NCBI GenBank assembly: GCA_019279435.1
Contig: JAAALK010000286.1
Coordinates: 47,440,289-47,504,288, forward strand
Source: Zizania palustris
Lineage: Eukaryota > Streptophyta > Magnoliopsida > Poales > Poaceae
Length of the DNA: 64,000 nt
Reading direction: 5' to 3'
Under the pieces are notes generated by a model. That model saw nothing but the letters and a program-made list of their open reading frames with translations. It made no database searches and was not told the origin of the DNA. A program made the translations under genes and the position numbers. Positions 1-10,840 of the stretch are shown one piece after another. How positions within the stretch are numbered: the first letter of the stretch is position 1; the number at the start of each line of letters is the position of its first letter.

Positions 1-139
1 CAAGGCACTACTTAACTCTCTATCATGTTGCCAAAATTATGGCACATACTTAATCCAACAAAAACTAATTGAACCAAACGTAACTCATTAGCAGTTTTCT
101 TAGTTTATAACAGTATGTACACGAATGTTCAGAACGTAC

Positions 140-1388
140 ATATTCCAATCCACCAAGGGAAGGATACAACCAGAAGATCATTGCAAGGTCAGAAATGAAG
201 TAGCCCACAGAAACCTGTGAACATACAGCCAGATCACAAATATGTCAACTGAACAATTTAATATAAATCCGGCATAAAAGAAGCACAAAATGTCACTGAA
301 GATAATGAATGTTGTTCAGTACCCCCATGCAAAAGTGGAGATGATTGAATTGCGGAATGTAATGGGACCCTTAAGGCGATCAGAGAAAAGATCTGTAGAG
401 ATGACAAGATATAATGATATAGCTGTGATAAAGATCGCATGTACGCTGGACATACCCCTGAAAAAGTTAATTTATTGTCACAATGAGATTTATGGAAATA
501 AATGATCAGGGCAGAAGCAATATATGAACTAGCTCCAACAAGACTGACCTGTTGTTCCATTCAACACGTTGTATCTTTGTCAATGAAGAATAGACCTTAA
601 AGTAAAATGAGCTCAGTATCCGTGTGAGATCATAAGCCTACAGAGATCATGCCATTATGAAATTAGAAACATGCCGTTGAATAATTCAAAAGCCGGTTTC
701 TCTGACTCAATATGTGATTGCAGCAGTTCCAAAAATGTTATGCCAATAGTCAGCAGTAATATGACATATCATGTCGCATTCAAGAGGCACAATAGAGGAT
801 TGTTTTGTCATTGACGGAAGATGGCTAAAATCTAGTAAATGGTTGTTTGTTGCATACCATAAATCAAACACTAAATATCATTTGTCTTGGTCTACATTCT
901 TCAGTTAAAACATGCTTGCTTTTGGTCAACTTCAAATGAAAAAGTAGTGTGATGGATCAATGCTACTGAATAGAAACTATACCCAAGAAAAATTTAACTG
1001 AAACTTTGTTAAAAGTAGATCCAATGATCAAATTGAAGAGCCAGAAAATATTTAGTCCTATTGAAGTGATTAGCCTTGGATAGCATGCTGGACCTTCTGG
1101 TGTCATTATTTGGTCGAAGTCCAAGAGCATTTTGTATTACTAAAGCTCTCAAATGTAACAACCGTTCTCATAAATCAATACATCAGAAACAGAGATAGTA
1201 GACAAGCATTACGCTGATTACACAATGCAATCATCAATCACCGACTTAGAAACCAGAAGAACGGATCAAATTACCATCTTGCACAAAACAATGCCAACGA
1301 GCACCGAGGTGTATGGAACGAGTGGATCAGCGAGCAAGTAGTCCCTCATCAACGCCTGGGCTTGATACTTGTAGACCGTCATCGCCAT
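140..1388 (-). pseudogene. TLC-domain membrane protein gene, partial duplicate copy
   Basis: This is the 5' half of the gene found complete at 49484-51879. Coding exons on the minus strand are 1275-1388, 549-637, 323-457 and 140-214; the remaining four exons would lie left of the window if they were duplicated at all. Splice sites match copy 2. The exon at 323-457 is one base short (135 versus 136 nt), missing a T next to the G run before its donor, so the frame breaks if the base is truly absent. I label it a pseudogene because of the partial view and this frameshift. It could equally be the other allele of an intact gene with a sequencing error. Confidence 0.75.
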
Positions 1389-2198
1389 CCTCGCTGATTA
1401 TACTACCTGCAGGCTGCATCAGCATCACAAGATGTTGCTCTGAACCGCATTTGGAACAGACTGGAGAGATGAATCATTTGTGGCTCCCCAGAAATCAGCT
1501 GCGTACTTAGCGTGGGCATGGGGGATCAGGCTTTGAGCTGAAAACCCAAACTTTTTTGTGAACGAACTGCTATTAGAACTGTTCCACGCATCAAAAAAAA
1601 AAAAGAATCCGTGAAAGGAACCAACCCAGTCCGGATGGATCAGGATCACCATTCACCAACCCACGTCACGCCCGCTCGCCGGCGAGGAGGAGGTACGGCT
1701 CGGCTACGAGAGAAAAGCAAGTACCTTTGATTCGATCCGAACCGAGACGGAGGCCGGCCGCGTCGTCCCCTGTAAACCTGCTCGGTCGCCGAGCGCGCGG
1801 GAGGAGGCATGGTGCGCGCAGCTACACGCGCGTAGCAGGAGCGGGGGGAGGCGTGGGTAGGGAGTGGGGGGAAGCTAGGCTCCATTATTCCTCTCGTCGG
1901 TGGTGTTTGCTTGGTTGGCGGTGAGCAGGACGGAGGCTGGAGGTGGAAGAGGGCAGCTCTGCTCAGCGGGTAGTGCCCATTTGCAACAACCGTGTCATTA
2001 GATAAAAATTAACATGATACTTACCATGCTATTAGTAGCTATTAGCTGGTTAATTAAGTCTTTGGGCACGTGGGGAGGGTTAGAGTTACTACCTATATAT
2101 GTCATAAAATAAGGTTACATGTGTTTACTTTAAATGGTTAGAGTTTATGATAGTAATTATTGTCGTGTTGACAATTAAGGTATCACTTTAGTCTCTTA
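1389..2198 (-). promoter_or_regulatory. 5' leader and promoter region of the TLC gene, copy 1
   Basis: Non-coding, with a GC-rich block at about 1660-1960 like a plant promoter and 5' UTR. The duplicate at 51880-52689 is nearly identical apart from small indels, including a different length of the A run near 1591. An ORF that reads across it is not conserved between the copies and is not a gene. Confidence 0.5.
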
Positions 2199-2547
2199 AG
2201 GCTATTCACGATTGATGGATTTCGTAACACTGTTTTCTAGAAGTACACATGATCAGCTTTGTAACTGAATGAAATACCTTCTCTTAGTGGAGAGTTTCAT
2301 TTCACTATTTCTTAGGCTAACCAGTGTAATTAAATGCAACTAGCTCTCATAAAATACACTCTCTGATGAACGATTTGGCTCTCAGTGGGCGTTCATTTCG
2401 TTTCATCCTCTTAGAAATTGGTTAGCATCATGTTATGATGATGACACTACTTTCCTCATTAATGAATTTCATGTCAACAAAAAATCTGATGTGACATGGA
2501 ATTAATACCATAAAACAAGCCAATGAAACTCCCATTATGAATAGTCT
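2199..2547. mobile_element. Tourist-like MITE, copy 1
   Basis: Terminal inverted repeats begin AGGCTATTCAC and end GAATAGTCT. A related element in the window (62591-62948) has the same internal sequence with a clean TTA target duplication, which is the pattern of PIF/Harbinger MITEs. The equivalent in the duplicate is 52690-53042. No coding capacity. Confidence 0.6.
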
Positions 2548-2559
2548 AATATCTCCGCG

Positions 2560-3000
2560 TCATACAAACTTATAAACTACAATATAATATAATCATATTT
2601 AATATCGGTAAAATATGAAATATGCACACACTAATTAATTTACTTGTAGGTATATAAGAATATATTATATTTAAGACGTTAATAATTATTGAACTAGAGG
2701 ATATTTCTAGTTATGAACTAAGGTCCCCTTTTTGGGATGATAAAGGCTAAAGTTTAGCTCTCGTCACATGGAATGTTCGAGTGCTAATTAGAAAAATTAA
2801 ATACAAGATAATTATAAAACTAATTGCATAAGTAATTGGCTAATTCGTGAGAAAATCTATTAAATCTAATTAATCTACTATTTGACAATGGTGTGATACA
2901 CCCCTAAGTCTAATTATTCTAGATCTGACCATATGTTTACCGTAAATATATTAAAATATACGAATCAAACATACAAACTATGAAACATGTTATAATAGAA
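2560..3000. other. Intergenic AT-rich spacer with MITE debris
   Basis: No gene seen. 2720-2930 contains a degenerate MITE-like stretch (GGGATGATAAAGGCTAAAG and following) repeated in the duplicate at about 53225-53410. The rest is plain AT-rich DNA. Confidence 0.4.
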
Positions 3001-3003
3001 GAA

Positions 3004-3626
3004 GGGGTGTTTGGATCAGGTGTTAAATTTTAGCCTGTGTCACATTAGATGTTTCGATATTAATTTGAAGGACTAAACGTGAACTAATTATAAAAATAAT
3101 TACAGAATCAGAGACTAAATCGCGAGATGAATTTTTAAGCCTAATTAATCCATAATTAGCAAATGTTTACTGTAGCATCACATTGTCAAATCATGGTGTA
3201 ATTAGACTCATTAGATTCGTCTCGTGAATAATCCTCCGATTATGAATAGGTTTTGTAAATAGTCTATATTTAATACTTCAAAATACTCACTCTTTCATTA
3301 TCTCCATCATCTAACAACTTGACACGATGACCAAGACGAGAGATATAGAGCTTAAATCTCTTCGTATGTTGTGTTTCTTGTTTTGTTTTTCCGCACTCTC
3401 AACCTACATGTGCATGTGACAATGTGGAGTTAGTAAAATAAGAAACAAAAACGGAAGTCAAAGCTATGCATGTAGACTCTAAATCAATTCACACATAATA
3501 CGATGTGTGCTTTAATGACTCAACTATTAGATGATGTAGATTGGGAAATATGAAAAACGCTTAGATGATAGAGATAATGGGAAAGAGGGAGTAGTATTTA
3601 AACATGGAACCCATCCAAACACCCCC
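3004..3626. mobile_element. MITE with GGGGTGTTTGGAT ends, copy 1
   Basis: The left end GGGGTGTTTGGAT and right end ATCCAAACACCCC are inverted repeats flanked by GAA at 3001-3003 and 3627-3629. A second inverted pair lies inside it (about 3283-3315 against 3562-3597), suggesting a nested MITE. A related fragment without clear ends is at about 9935-10070. The superfamily is unclear: a 3-bp duplication fits PIF/Harbinger or CACTA derivatives. Confidence 0.6.
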
Positions 3627-3629
3627 GAA

Positions 3630-4740
3630 GTAATGACGTGATTTGATATGAAGTTATATTGTCGTTGGTGTTTTCTATAAACTTGATTACGGTGAAGTAA
3701 ACTTGCTTATCATGGCATTGGCAAGTTGATAAGCAAAAGAGAGTAATCCAAAAGAGAGTGTATTTATCCCATTCTCACCGTACCTTTTTAATTAGCTTCT
3801 CTCGTTGACACAATTAAAGATTCGTTTGGTTTGGTTTGAGGGGAGCATGAAATTTAGAGATGAGATCATACATTTAAAATGTTTGTTGGATGGATAGGAT
3901 GAGATAATTTTTTTATTTGGTTAAATGTATATAACTTGGATAAGATAAGCTAAAATTTAGTGTGACTCATTTGTCAAATATATTTTTTAACAAAAATATA
4001 ATCATGTGAGATCTTATTTTATAGATTAAATTATAATAAATACAATGATGTAATTAGATCATAAAACAGTACAGAGAACCTTAATTGTCACATTTAGAAT
4101 AAATAAATAGGATATAGCATAGCAGAACTATTTATAAACGGTGGTTTGGTACCGAGGGGATCGAAGAGGATTGGAAGGGATTGAGGAATATTGGAGAGGA
4201 TTGTAGTTTAAATCCGTTCCAATTCCTCCCAATCTCCCTCAACCCCTTCCCTAAAGGAATTAATCGAACATGCCTAATAGAGATTTTTGTATGTAATCCC
4301 GAATAGTCTGTCTATTCTATTTTTTACTTTCAAAACAAGGTTGATAATTTAGTAATAATGGTAAAATACTAAAATATATTTTATTAATGAGAATAGTATT
4401 ATATATATGGAGTTGTTAAGGGCCATCGAGGGAATTATAAAACTTCTTGATTTGATTTACGGTACACAAGAAGGTAGAAAATAAACTGCAGTTTTGCAAC
4501 AAACTAGAAAGACTAAATATAATTCTTTTTAGCTGATATAATACCTATTATAATTAATACTATTCTTGTCGTATCATATTTTACATCTTACACACAAGTA
4601 TAAGTTTCATGCAAGAACTAGATTTATTCTTTTTCTTCGTTAAATATTCACCGTTGTAAATGATCCCGGAGAAATTTAAGCTCCTCTAATAATTAATTCA
4701 GTCCCATTCCTCACAAGTAGAGCCAATTATCAGCTACTAT
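3630..4740. other. Intergenic spacer with deletion and filler junction
   Basis: No gene seen. It contains the structural difference from copy 2 at 3724-3740 (see findings). At about 4150-4260 there is a short imperfect inverted repeat of GGATTGGAAGGGATTGAGG type; copy 2 carries an extra MITE inside this repeat. Confidence 0.4.
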
Positions 4741-4746
4741 GTAATA

Positions 4747-4998
4747 CTCCCTCCGGTACATAAAAACAAATTGTTTTGGACATGATTTCGCATACCATAG
4801 AACAATTAATTAGTGTGTACTTTCCATGTTTGCACTTATTAAATATAGTGCAAGAGTAAACATAGCACGAAAAAAGAAAAAAGTAGTACTACTTGAGGGG
4901 TATAGTTGTTCAAAACGCACAATAAAATGCAAAACGACTTGTTTTAGCAACCTCTTGATAGAAGCCTAAAACGACTTGTTTTTGTGTACCGGAGTGAG
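4747..4998. mobile_element. Stowaway MITE, copy 1
   Basis: The ends CTCCCTCCGGTACA and TGTACCGGAGTGAG form the standard Stowaway (Tc1/mariner) inverted repeats, with TA on both sides (4745-4746 and 4999-5000). Internal repeats of AAAACGACTTGTTTT type are present. No ORF. Confidence 0.85.
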
Positions 4999-5000
4999 TA

Positions 5001-6200
5001 TAATAATTAGAAAGATTTGAGAATTTGACACTTTCAAGAAGTAACTTCATATTTTTGTCATCCGAACTTATTGTCATTGATTTAGATGATTCTACATATT
5101 AATATCAAAAGTTATATATAATCAAAATGCACATATTAAATGTGACAAATTATCAATTTTTTAATCGTAGATGATGGTGAGCGAGCATGTGATGCCCAAC
5201 AACGTACTGCAGGAACACGACGAGGAAAGTTCTCGTGTGAAATGGACATGAACCATTAATTATATTATCACGACCCCACGGAAAACTATTAAGTCAATGA
5301 CAATAACATATGTATAATAAGATTGTGAAAAATCAAAACCGCATTATATTATAGCTTGTCTAAGAGATTACCTATATGACTATTTAAATTTGAATTTAGA
5401 TATTTTGGTGAAATAAAGCTCTAAGAATCCCCTAAATGAGTCACTAAATCAACATTTATCTCTCTTAAATATATGATTAGTTTGACAGGTTATTTCTATT
5501 TGCACATATTTTTTACATGCACATTATTTTCCTTCCTACGTGTTATTATAAGTTGTACGATACACATATTTGAATGTATCAAGATTTACACAAAATTATT
5601 ACATATTATAGACTGTATTTATAGGATTTAAAAAATACAGTTCAAGATTATAAGGAAACCGTTGTAGATTGATTAATTTTTAGGAATAGATAGAGTTTAG
5701 GATGATCCTTATATGTGATTTAGGAATAAAATTTAGGAGGTCTGTGGATGCTCTTATCATTCTATAATAACAATTATACGTAAAACCATCTAAGGTTGTG
5801 TTTGGTTCATCTTTTTCAACCAACTTGGTGACAATGAATTTAAAAGCTAAACCAAACAAATTCAAGGGTGAACTAACTTTTTAAAAGTTGTATCTTTCGT
5901 ATTACAAACTGAAAACTAAGGGACTCCAACTTTCACTTCAACTTTGAATGAAAATCACCAATCCCGCTATTATAACATACCAATTTATATAAAATTTGAA
6001 AGGGTGAAATTTTAGTAAAATATCGTTTATTGTAATTCAAAAATAATAATTTTACTATAAACATTACAAAATTACACGATTATAATAATTTACATGCAAA
6101 ATTACATATTAATAATGTAACCAATACCGTTAGCTACTAAAAATTAAACTCACTTGTTAGTGGTGATAAATTATTTCTCAGATGATCATCCGGCCATATA
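5001..6200. other. AT-rich intergenic spacer
   Basis: I see no gene, RNA or bounded element here. The short ORFs are unconvincing and frame-shifted in the duplicate at 55785-57000. Confidence 0.35.
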
Positions 6201-6228
6201 TCATATCACCTGCTAGCTCTGCTGGTAC

Positions 6229-6608
6229 TTGCTGCCCAACATCACAGCATCACAGGTTACAGGTTACAAGTTACAGATAGCTGTCCTCTCCTCTCGATCA
6301 GACAATGCCATATCTGAAATCTCAATCTCAGAACAGCTCACATCGATGAAGATGCAGCAGCAGCCTAGCCTAGTGCCACACAACACGCGTGTGGTGCAGA
6401 ATCATTTGAAGACCAGAAGTGCAGTACAGGTACTCCACTCCACACAACTAATCTGGAAGTTTGACCTGGGCGATCGGCACAAGAGATTAGGTATTATACA
6501 TTTATAACTTCCACACAGGCTCAACAAAGCAGCAAGGAGTGAGGGTTGGGTGCAAACCAGCCTCTCAATTGGCTTTAGAATTGATCTTCTCGGTTCTTGG
6601 AGGAGCAC
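6229..6608. other. Well-conserved non-repeat block, copy 1
   Basis: This block and its duplicate at 57037-57416 appear unchanged in both overlapping small ORFs (+ 92 codons, - 68 codons), while the flanks carry many indels. Neither ORF resembles a family I know, and the plus ORF opens at a CTG rather than an ATG. It may be a non-coding transcript or part of the NPR3 3' region; function unknown. Confidence 0.3.
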
Positions 6609-7112
6609 TGAAGCACCTCAGAAAAAAATGAAATTTAGAATCTGGATCTTTTATTCCATTGCAGAGGGAAACTGTTTATGTTGATTTTGTTGGCGCCGTT
6701 GAAAAGGACATGTTTTAATTCTGGAGGCATTTTTATTATTAGTCTATTGCAAGAATATTGCTCCAGGCAATCTTCAAATTAGTAAGAACATAATTTCATA
6801 ATCCAGTAAAAACAGCAAACTAGTAAAACCTCATATTTACTAAAATTGTTAACTTTCATATTTATCTTGTGAGTTTCTATCGATGTGTAAAATAGATAGA
6901 TGGATTGTTAATCTGATTCTGAATTCAGTTCAGTTCAAAGGAAAAGAAGAGTGCCTACATTAACAGTTCACTTTCTTGCTCCAGTTTTCCCTTTCTTGCC
7001 ACCAAGGAGCAAGGAACGAGCCACATCCCTCCAGCTTGGAAAAGAAGGAACTAAGCAGACGATTTAACATGCAACTCTCTAAAGTTACCAAATAAACATT
7101 CAGACATGGTGG

Positions 7113-8112
7113 NNNNNNNNNNNNNNNNNNNNNNNNNNNNNNNNNNNNNNNNNNNNNNNNNNNNNNNNNNNNNNNNNNNNNNNNNNNNNNNNNNNNNNNN
7201 NNNNNNNNNNNNNNNNNNNNNNNNNNNNNNNNNNNNNNNNNNNNNNNNNNNNNNNNNNNNNNNNNNNNNNNNNNNNNNNNNNNNNNNNNNNNNNNNNNNN
7301 NNNNNNNNNNNNNNNNNNNNNNNNNNNNNNNNNNNNNNNNNNNNNNNNNNNNNNNNNNNNNNNNNNNNNNNNNNNNNNNNNNNNNNNNNNNNNNNNNNNN
7401 NNNNNNNNNNNNNNNNNNNNNNNNNNNNNNNNNNNNNNNNNNNNNNNNNNNNNNNNNNNNNNNNNNNNNNNNNNNNNNNNNNNNNNNNNNNNNNNNNNNN
7501 NNNNNNNNNNNNNNNNNNNNNNNNNNNNNNNNNNNNNNNNNNNNNNNNNNNNNNNNNNNNNNNNNNNNNNNNNNNNNNNNNNNNNNNNNNNNNNNNNNNN
7601 NNNNNNNNNNNNNNNNNNNNNNNNNNNNNNNNNNNNNNNNNNNNNNNNNNNNNNNNNNNNNNNNNNNNNNNNNNNNNNNNNNNNNNNNNNNNNNNNNNNN
7701 NNNNNNNNNNNNNNNNNNNNNNNNNNNNNNNNNNNNNNNNNNNNNNNNNNNNNNNNNNNNNNNNNNNNNNNNNNNNNNNNNNNNNNNNNNNNNNNNNNNN
7801 NNNNNNNNNNNNNNNNNNNNNNNNNNNNNNNNNNNNNNNNNNNNNNNNNNNNNNNNNNNNNNNNNNNNNNNNNNNNNNNNNNNNNNNNNNNNNNNNNNNN
7901 NNNNNNNNNNNNNNNNNNNNNNNNNNNNNNNNNNNNNNNNNNNNNNNNNNNNNNNNNNNNNNNNNNNNNNNNNNNNNNNNNNNNNNNNNNNNNNNNNNNN
8001 NNNNNNNNNNNNNNNNNNNNNNNNNNNNNNNNNNNNNNNNNNNNNNNNNNNNNNNNNNNNNNNNNNNNNNNNNNNNNNNNNNNNNNNNNNNNNNNNNNNN
8101 NNNNNNNNNNNN
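7113..8112. other. Assembly gap, exactly 1000 Ns
   Basis: A run of exactly 1000 Ns is a conventional fixed-size scaffold gap, so the real distance is unknown. ORFs reading through it are artefacts. The left flank is duplicate copy 1 and the right flank starts inside a retrotransposon-like sequence. Confidence 0.99.
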
Positions 8113-8125
8113 AACCCTAGGGTAG

Positions 8126-8640
8126 GCTCTGATACCATTGATAGATATTACTTAGAGGATCACCTAGGGTTCATGCTAACAGGGTATACTTAGGCATAAG
8201 CATGGCATGGTCTTAGAGTAAAAACAAGAAGGGATAATGGGTTGTGTACCTTCTTATTTAGCCGGTGAGGAGCTTGAGGACGTCATAGTCTTGGGATGAA
8301 GTCCGGTGCAGCAATAGTGGCGTTGAAAAGAGCTTTCCCACCACTGCAGCTCTAGTAGACTGATCGAGTCACTTGGGGATTGAGGGCTAGTGCGACAGAG
8401 TTCATCACCCTGTGCACTATGGCTCTTCCCTTTAAATATAGCGTTGTGCGGCAAGGACCCTTCAACCATGGTGGTTGGAGCGCCCTTGATCAAGGCACAC
8501 TGTCTCGATCAGGGCACATGTGAGACAGGAAACTCTGTTAGGGAGTCCAAGTCTTACGGGGAGAAGTTCCCCCTCTCCTCCGGAGGTCTTATCCTCACAC
8601 TGGCAGCTCATAAGCTCACGCTACAATTCTAGTTTTGCAT
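8126..8640 (-). mobile_element. LTR retrotransposon fragment: tRNA-iMet PBS and LTR-like sequence
   Basis: Read on the minus strand, 8137-8126 is TGGTATCAGAGC, the classic plant primer-binding site complementary to initiator tRNA-Met. The sequence to its right, starting TGATAG at about 8139, would be the 5' LTR in minus orientation. A TATA-like box (minus TATATTTAAAG) lies near 8440. The internal region would extend left into the N gap. I could not fix the outer LTR end; 8640 is a guess. Confidence 0.5.
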
Positions 8641-8713
8641 TGGTGTTATTTGTCTTTGGGCTTTTGTTTTCATATGCGCATGATGCTTTGAACATGTTCC
8701 TTGCAATGTGCAG

Positions 8714-8844
8714 AGGAAGCTGCAGCCTTTTTGAACAAGGCAGGCGCCTACGCAATAGTCAGCTCTACTCCGAACTCCCCTGACACTGACTATGCTGAGA
8801 TCGAGACCTACAAGACTAGCCTTCTGAAGGCGTTGATGAGCTGA
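8714..8844 (+). CDS. Possible terminal exon of an unidentified gene
   Basis: After a good acceptor (…TGTGCAG at 8707-8713) an open frame of about 43 codons ends in TGA at 8842-8844. It starts EEAAAFLNKAGAY and ends YKTSLLKALMS, with balanced composition unlike random AT-rich DNA. I do not recognise the family. If real, the upstream exons would be in or beyond the gap. It could also be a captured gene fragment. Confidence 0.25.
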
Positions 8845-9208
8845 AGTCGTGATGTCAAACCGGTGAGAAGTGAAATAATCTACATGTTTGTTTTAAACCG
8901 TACGTTCATGGACTAAATCATTTTTTTGGAACAAGAAGATATTTGTCGGCATATCCGGGTGTTCTTTGTTGAGCAGAACTCGGTTTTGTCGCACTTGCGG
9001 AGTTGTGGTAATTTGTCTCTATTAACCTGCTCCTTTTTATAGAGTAATACGTTGAATCGGTTTTAAACTGCTAATAATCTCTAAGAAATCTTTCAGTCAT
9101 GTGCACATCTGATTTGATCTTGTGACGCTGTTGCCATGAGCGTATTGTTTCGCTGCACAGAGACTCGTTTGGATTTGCCCTATTACGGCTCATGTGGGTA
9201 CTCTAAAT

Positions 9209-9849
9209 TAGGGATGAAACAGAGCGGAACTTTTGGGAAGAAGAAACGGAGAGGGTTACGCGGAAATGGATACGGAATTTTTCGGATCAGAAACGGAAAT
9301 GGAATTTTTTTAAGCGAAAATGGAAACGGAAACAGAAGTGATTTCCGAAAAAACGGATACGGAAACAGAATATTCCGCATAACAAAAATGAAAAGTTTCT
9401 GTTTTTATTCTGTTTTTATTGTTTTTACTACATTATATAGAATATTATCTTTTGCTTTTTCATATATATAAAACTTAAAGTATATTATATTCATAAAATA
9501 TTGAACAATTTAAATCAAATTAATATGTAATTATTTGGTCAAAATAAATAATATATGTTCATTACAACTGAAATAAAATTTGTTTTAAATTATTATATGT
9601 ATTTATCATTATTAATATGTGGTAAATGAATATTTATTGGTTTATCGTATTTTTATATATTAAGGAGTTTTTAATTTTCGATAGATTTTCGGATCCGTAT
9701 TCATATCCGCTCCTTATTCGGTCTGTATTCGTTTTCGGTGCCATCCGTTTTCGTATCCATTTTTGGATATTCGTTTTGTTTTCGTAAAAAATACGAAAAC
9801 GGATATGGTAGTACTCATTTTCGTCCATTTCCGCTCCGTTTCCATCCTA
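9209..9849. mobile_element. Non-autonomous hAT element
   Basis: Inverted ends TAGGGATGAAAC(A)GAGCGGAA and, reversed, TAGGATGGAAACGGAGCGG are flanked by a perfect 8-bp duplication CTCTAAAT (9201-9208 and 9850-9857), diagnostic of hAT transposition. The interior repeats CGGAAACGG-like motifs on both sides and has no transposase. ORFs in it are just the repeat read through. Confidence 0.85.
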
Positions 9850-9857
9850 CTCTAAAT

Positions 9858-10821
9858 CTAAACATCTGGTTGGCTTGTTTTGCTCCTCATCATCTCCATG
9901 TCGTATCTGATTTATCAATTCGAGCCTATGGATATTGATTAATTCGTCTCGCGATTTAGTCTCTGATTCTACAATTATTTTTATAATTAATTCACGTTTA
10001 GTCCTTCAAATTAATATCGAAACATCCGATGTGATACGAGCTAAAATTTAGCCCCTGGATTCAAACACTACACACTCATACATTGTGGGTTGGTTTTGTC
10101 CTCGGCCTGGTATGTTTTTTTCAAGAATACATCGTTTGCATTAGCTTTCCGTATTTTGTAATTATCTAGTATCTGCGGCGATATGCTGGGGATTTCACCG
10201 AATATTGCAAGATGTTACCAAGTATAGTACACTTACAGGAAATTAGAAAAAGTATATGCAAATTGCAAAATAATATAAAACATAACATATATCTCTTAAG
10301 GAGATAAAACCTCTAATTAATCTTGATTATATAAATGAAATATAAATTTAATTTATATTAAGGACTAACCATAGTTTCTCAGATGGTGCCCTATTTTATC
10401 ACAACAGTAAAACGTTATCCCTAAAACCTATACTCTTAACGTTATCCCTAAAAACTATACTCTTAACTTTGATCTTAGTATAGATTTGCAATATTATTTA
10501 TATTACTTTATTTTCTCTCTTCCTGTTCTCGTCCAATACTTTATCATCTTTGTCTTGAATGAATAATGTGATAATAGACATCTTACTAAAATATTTAACT
10601 TTATTTTTATTGTCTATCTTCATTAATTTGTATACACCTTAAAATTTTGCTTAGACAACACTCATTAAATACCCCCATTGAGGTGGAGGGTTGGAATTCC
10701 CATGGCCCACATTTTCTCACCATTCTATTTCTAAGGGACTAATGACTAAAGTTTAGTCCCAATAAGCAACCATCTTTGGGATTTTAGGAACTAAATTGAA
10801 CTAACTTTAGTCCCTAAAAAT
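9858..10821. other. Intergenic, MITE fragments
   Basis: No gene seen. 9935-10070 is a fragment of the GGGGTGTTTGGAT MITE family in reverse. At about 10408-10468 a unit of about 30 bp (AACGTTATCCCTAAAA…CTATACTCTT) is repeated twice in tandem. 10730-10820 is a TAGTCCC-rich element interrupted by the LINE that follows. Confidence 0.4.
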
Positions 10822-10840
10822 AAGCAACTCCAATCCAAAT

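Larger units (their letters stand above)
1..7112 (+). repeat. Segmental duplicate, copy 1 (of 50491-57923)
   Basis: Base 1 aligns with base 50491, and the match continues collinearly in the same orientation until the N gap. It covers the 5' part of a TLC-domain gene, its promoter and a MITE-rich spacer. By eye the copies differ by scattered transitions, many single-base indels and two large differences: copy 2 has a 119-bp MITE that copy 1 lacks, and copy 1 has a deletion of about 155 bp with filler. Homology already runs at the first base of the window and stops only at the gap, so neither true boundary of copy 1 is visible. Either an unmerged haplotype or a genuine duplication would fit. 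Confidence 0.97.

Noticed and set aside
6960..8138. Long ORFs of 339 and 392 codons
   Set aside because: They read through 1000 Ns; the residues are unknown and the ORFs are artefacts.
9136..9471. 111-codon ORF rich in Asn-Gly-Asn repeats
   Set aside because: It is the CGGAAACGG repeat of a hAT element read in frame, not a protein gene.
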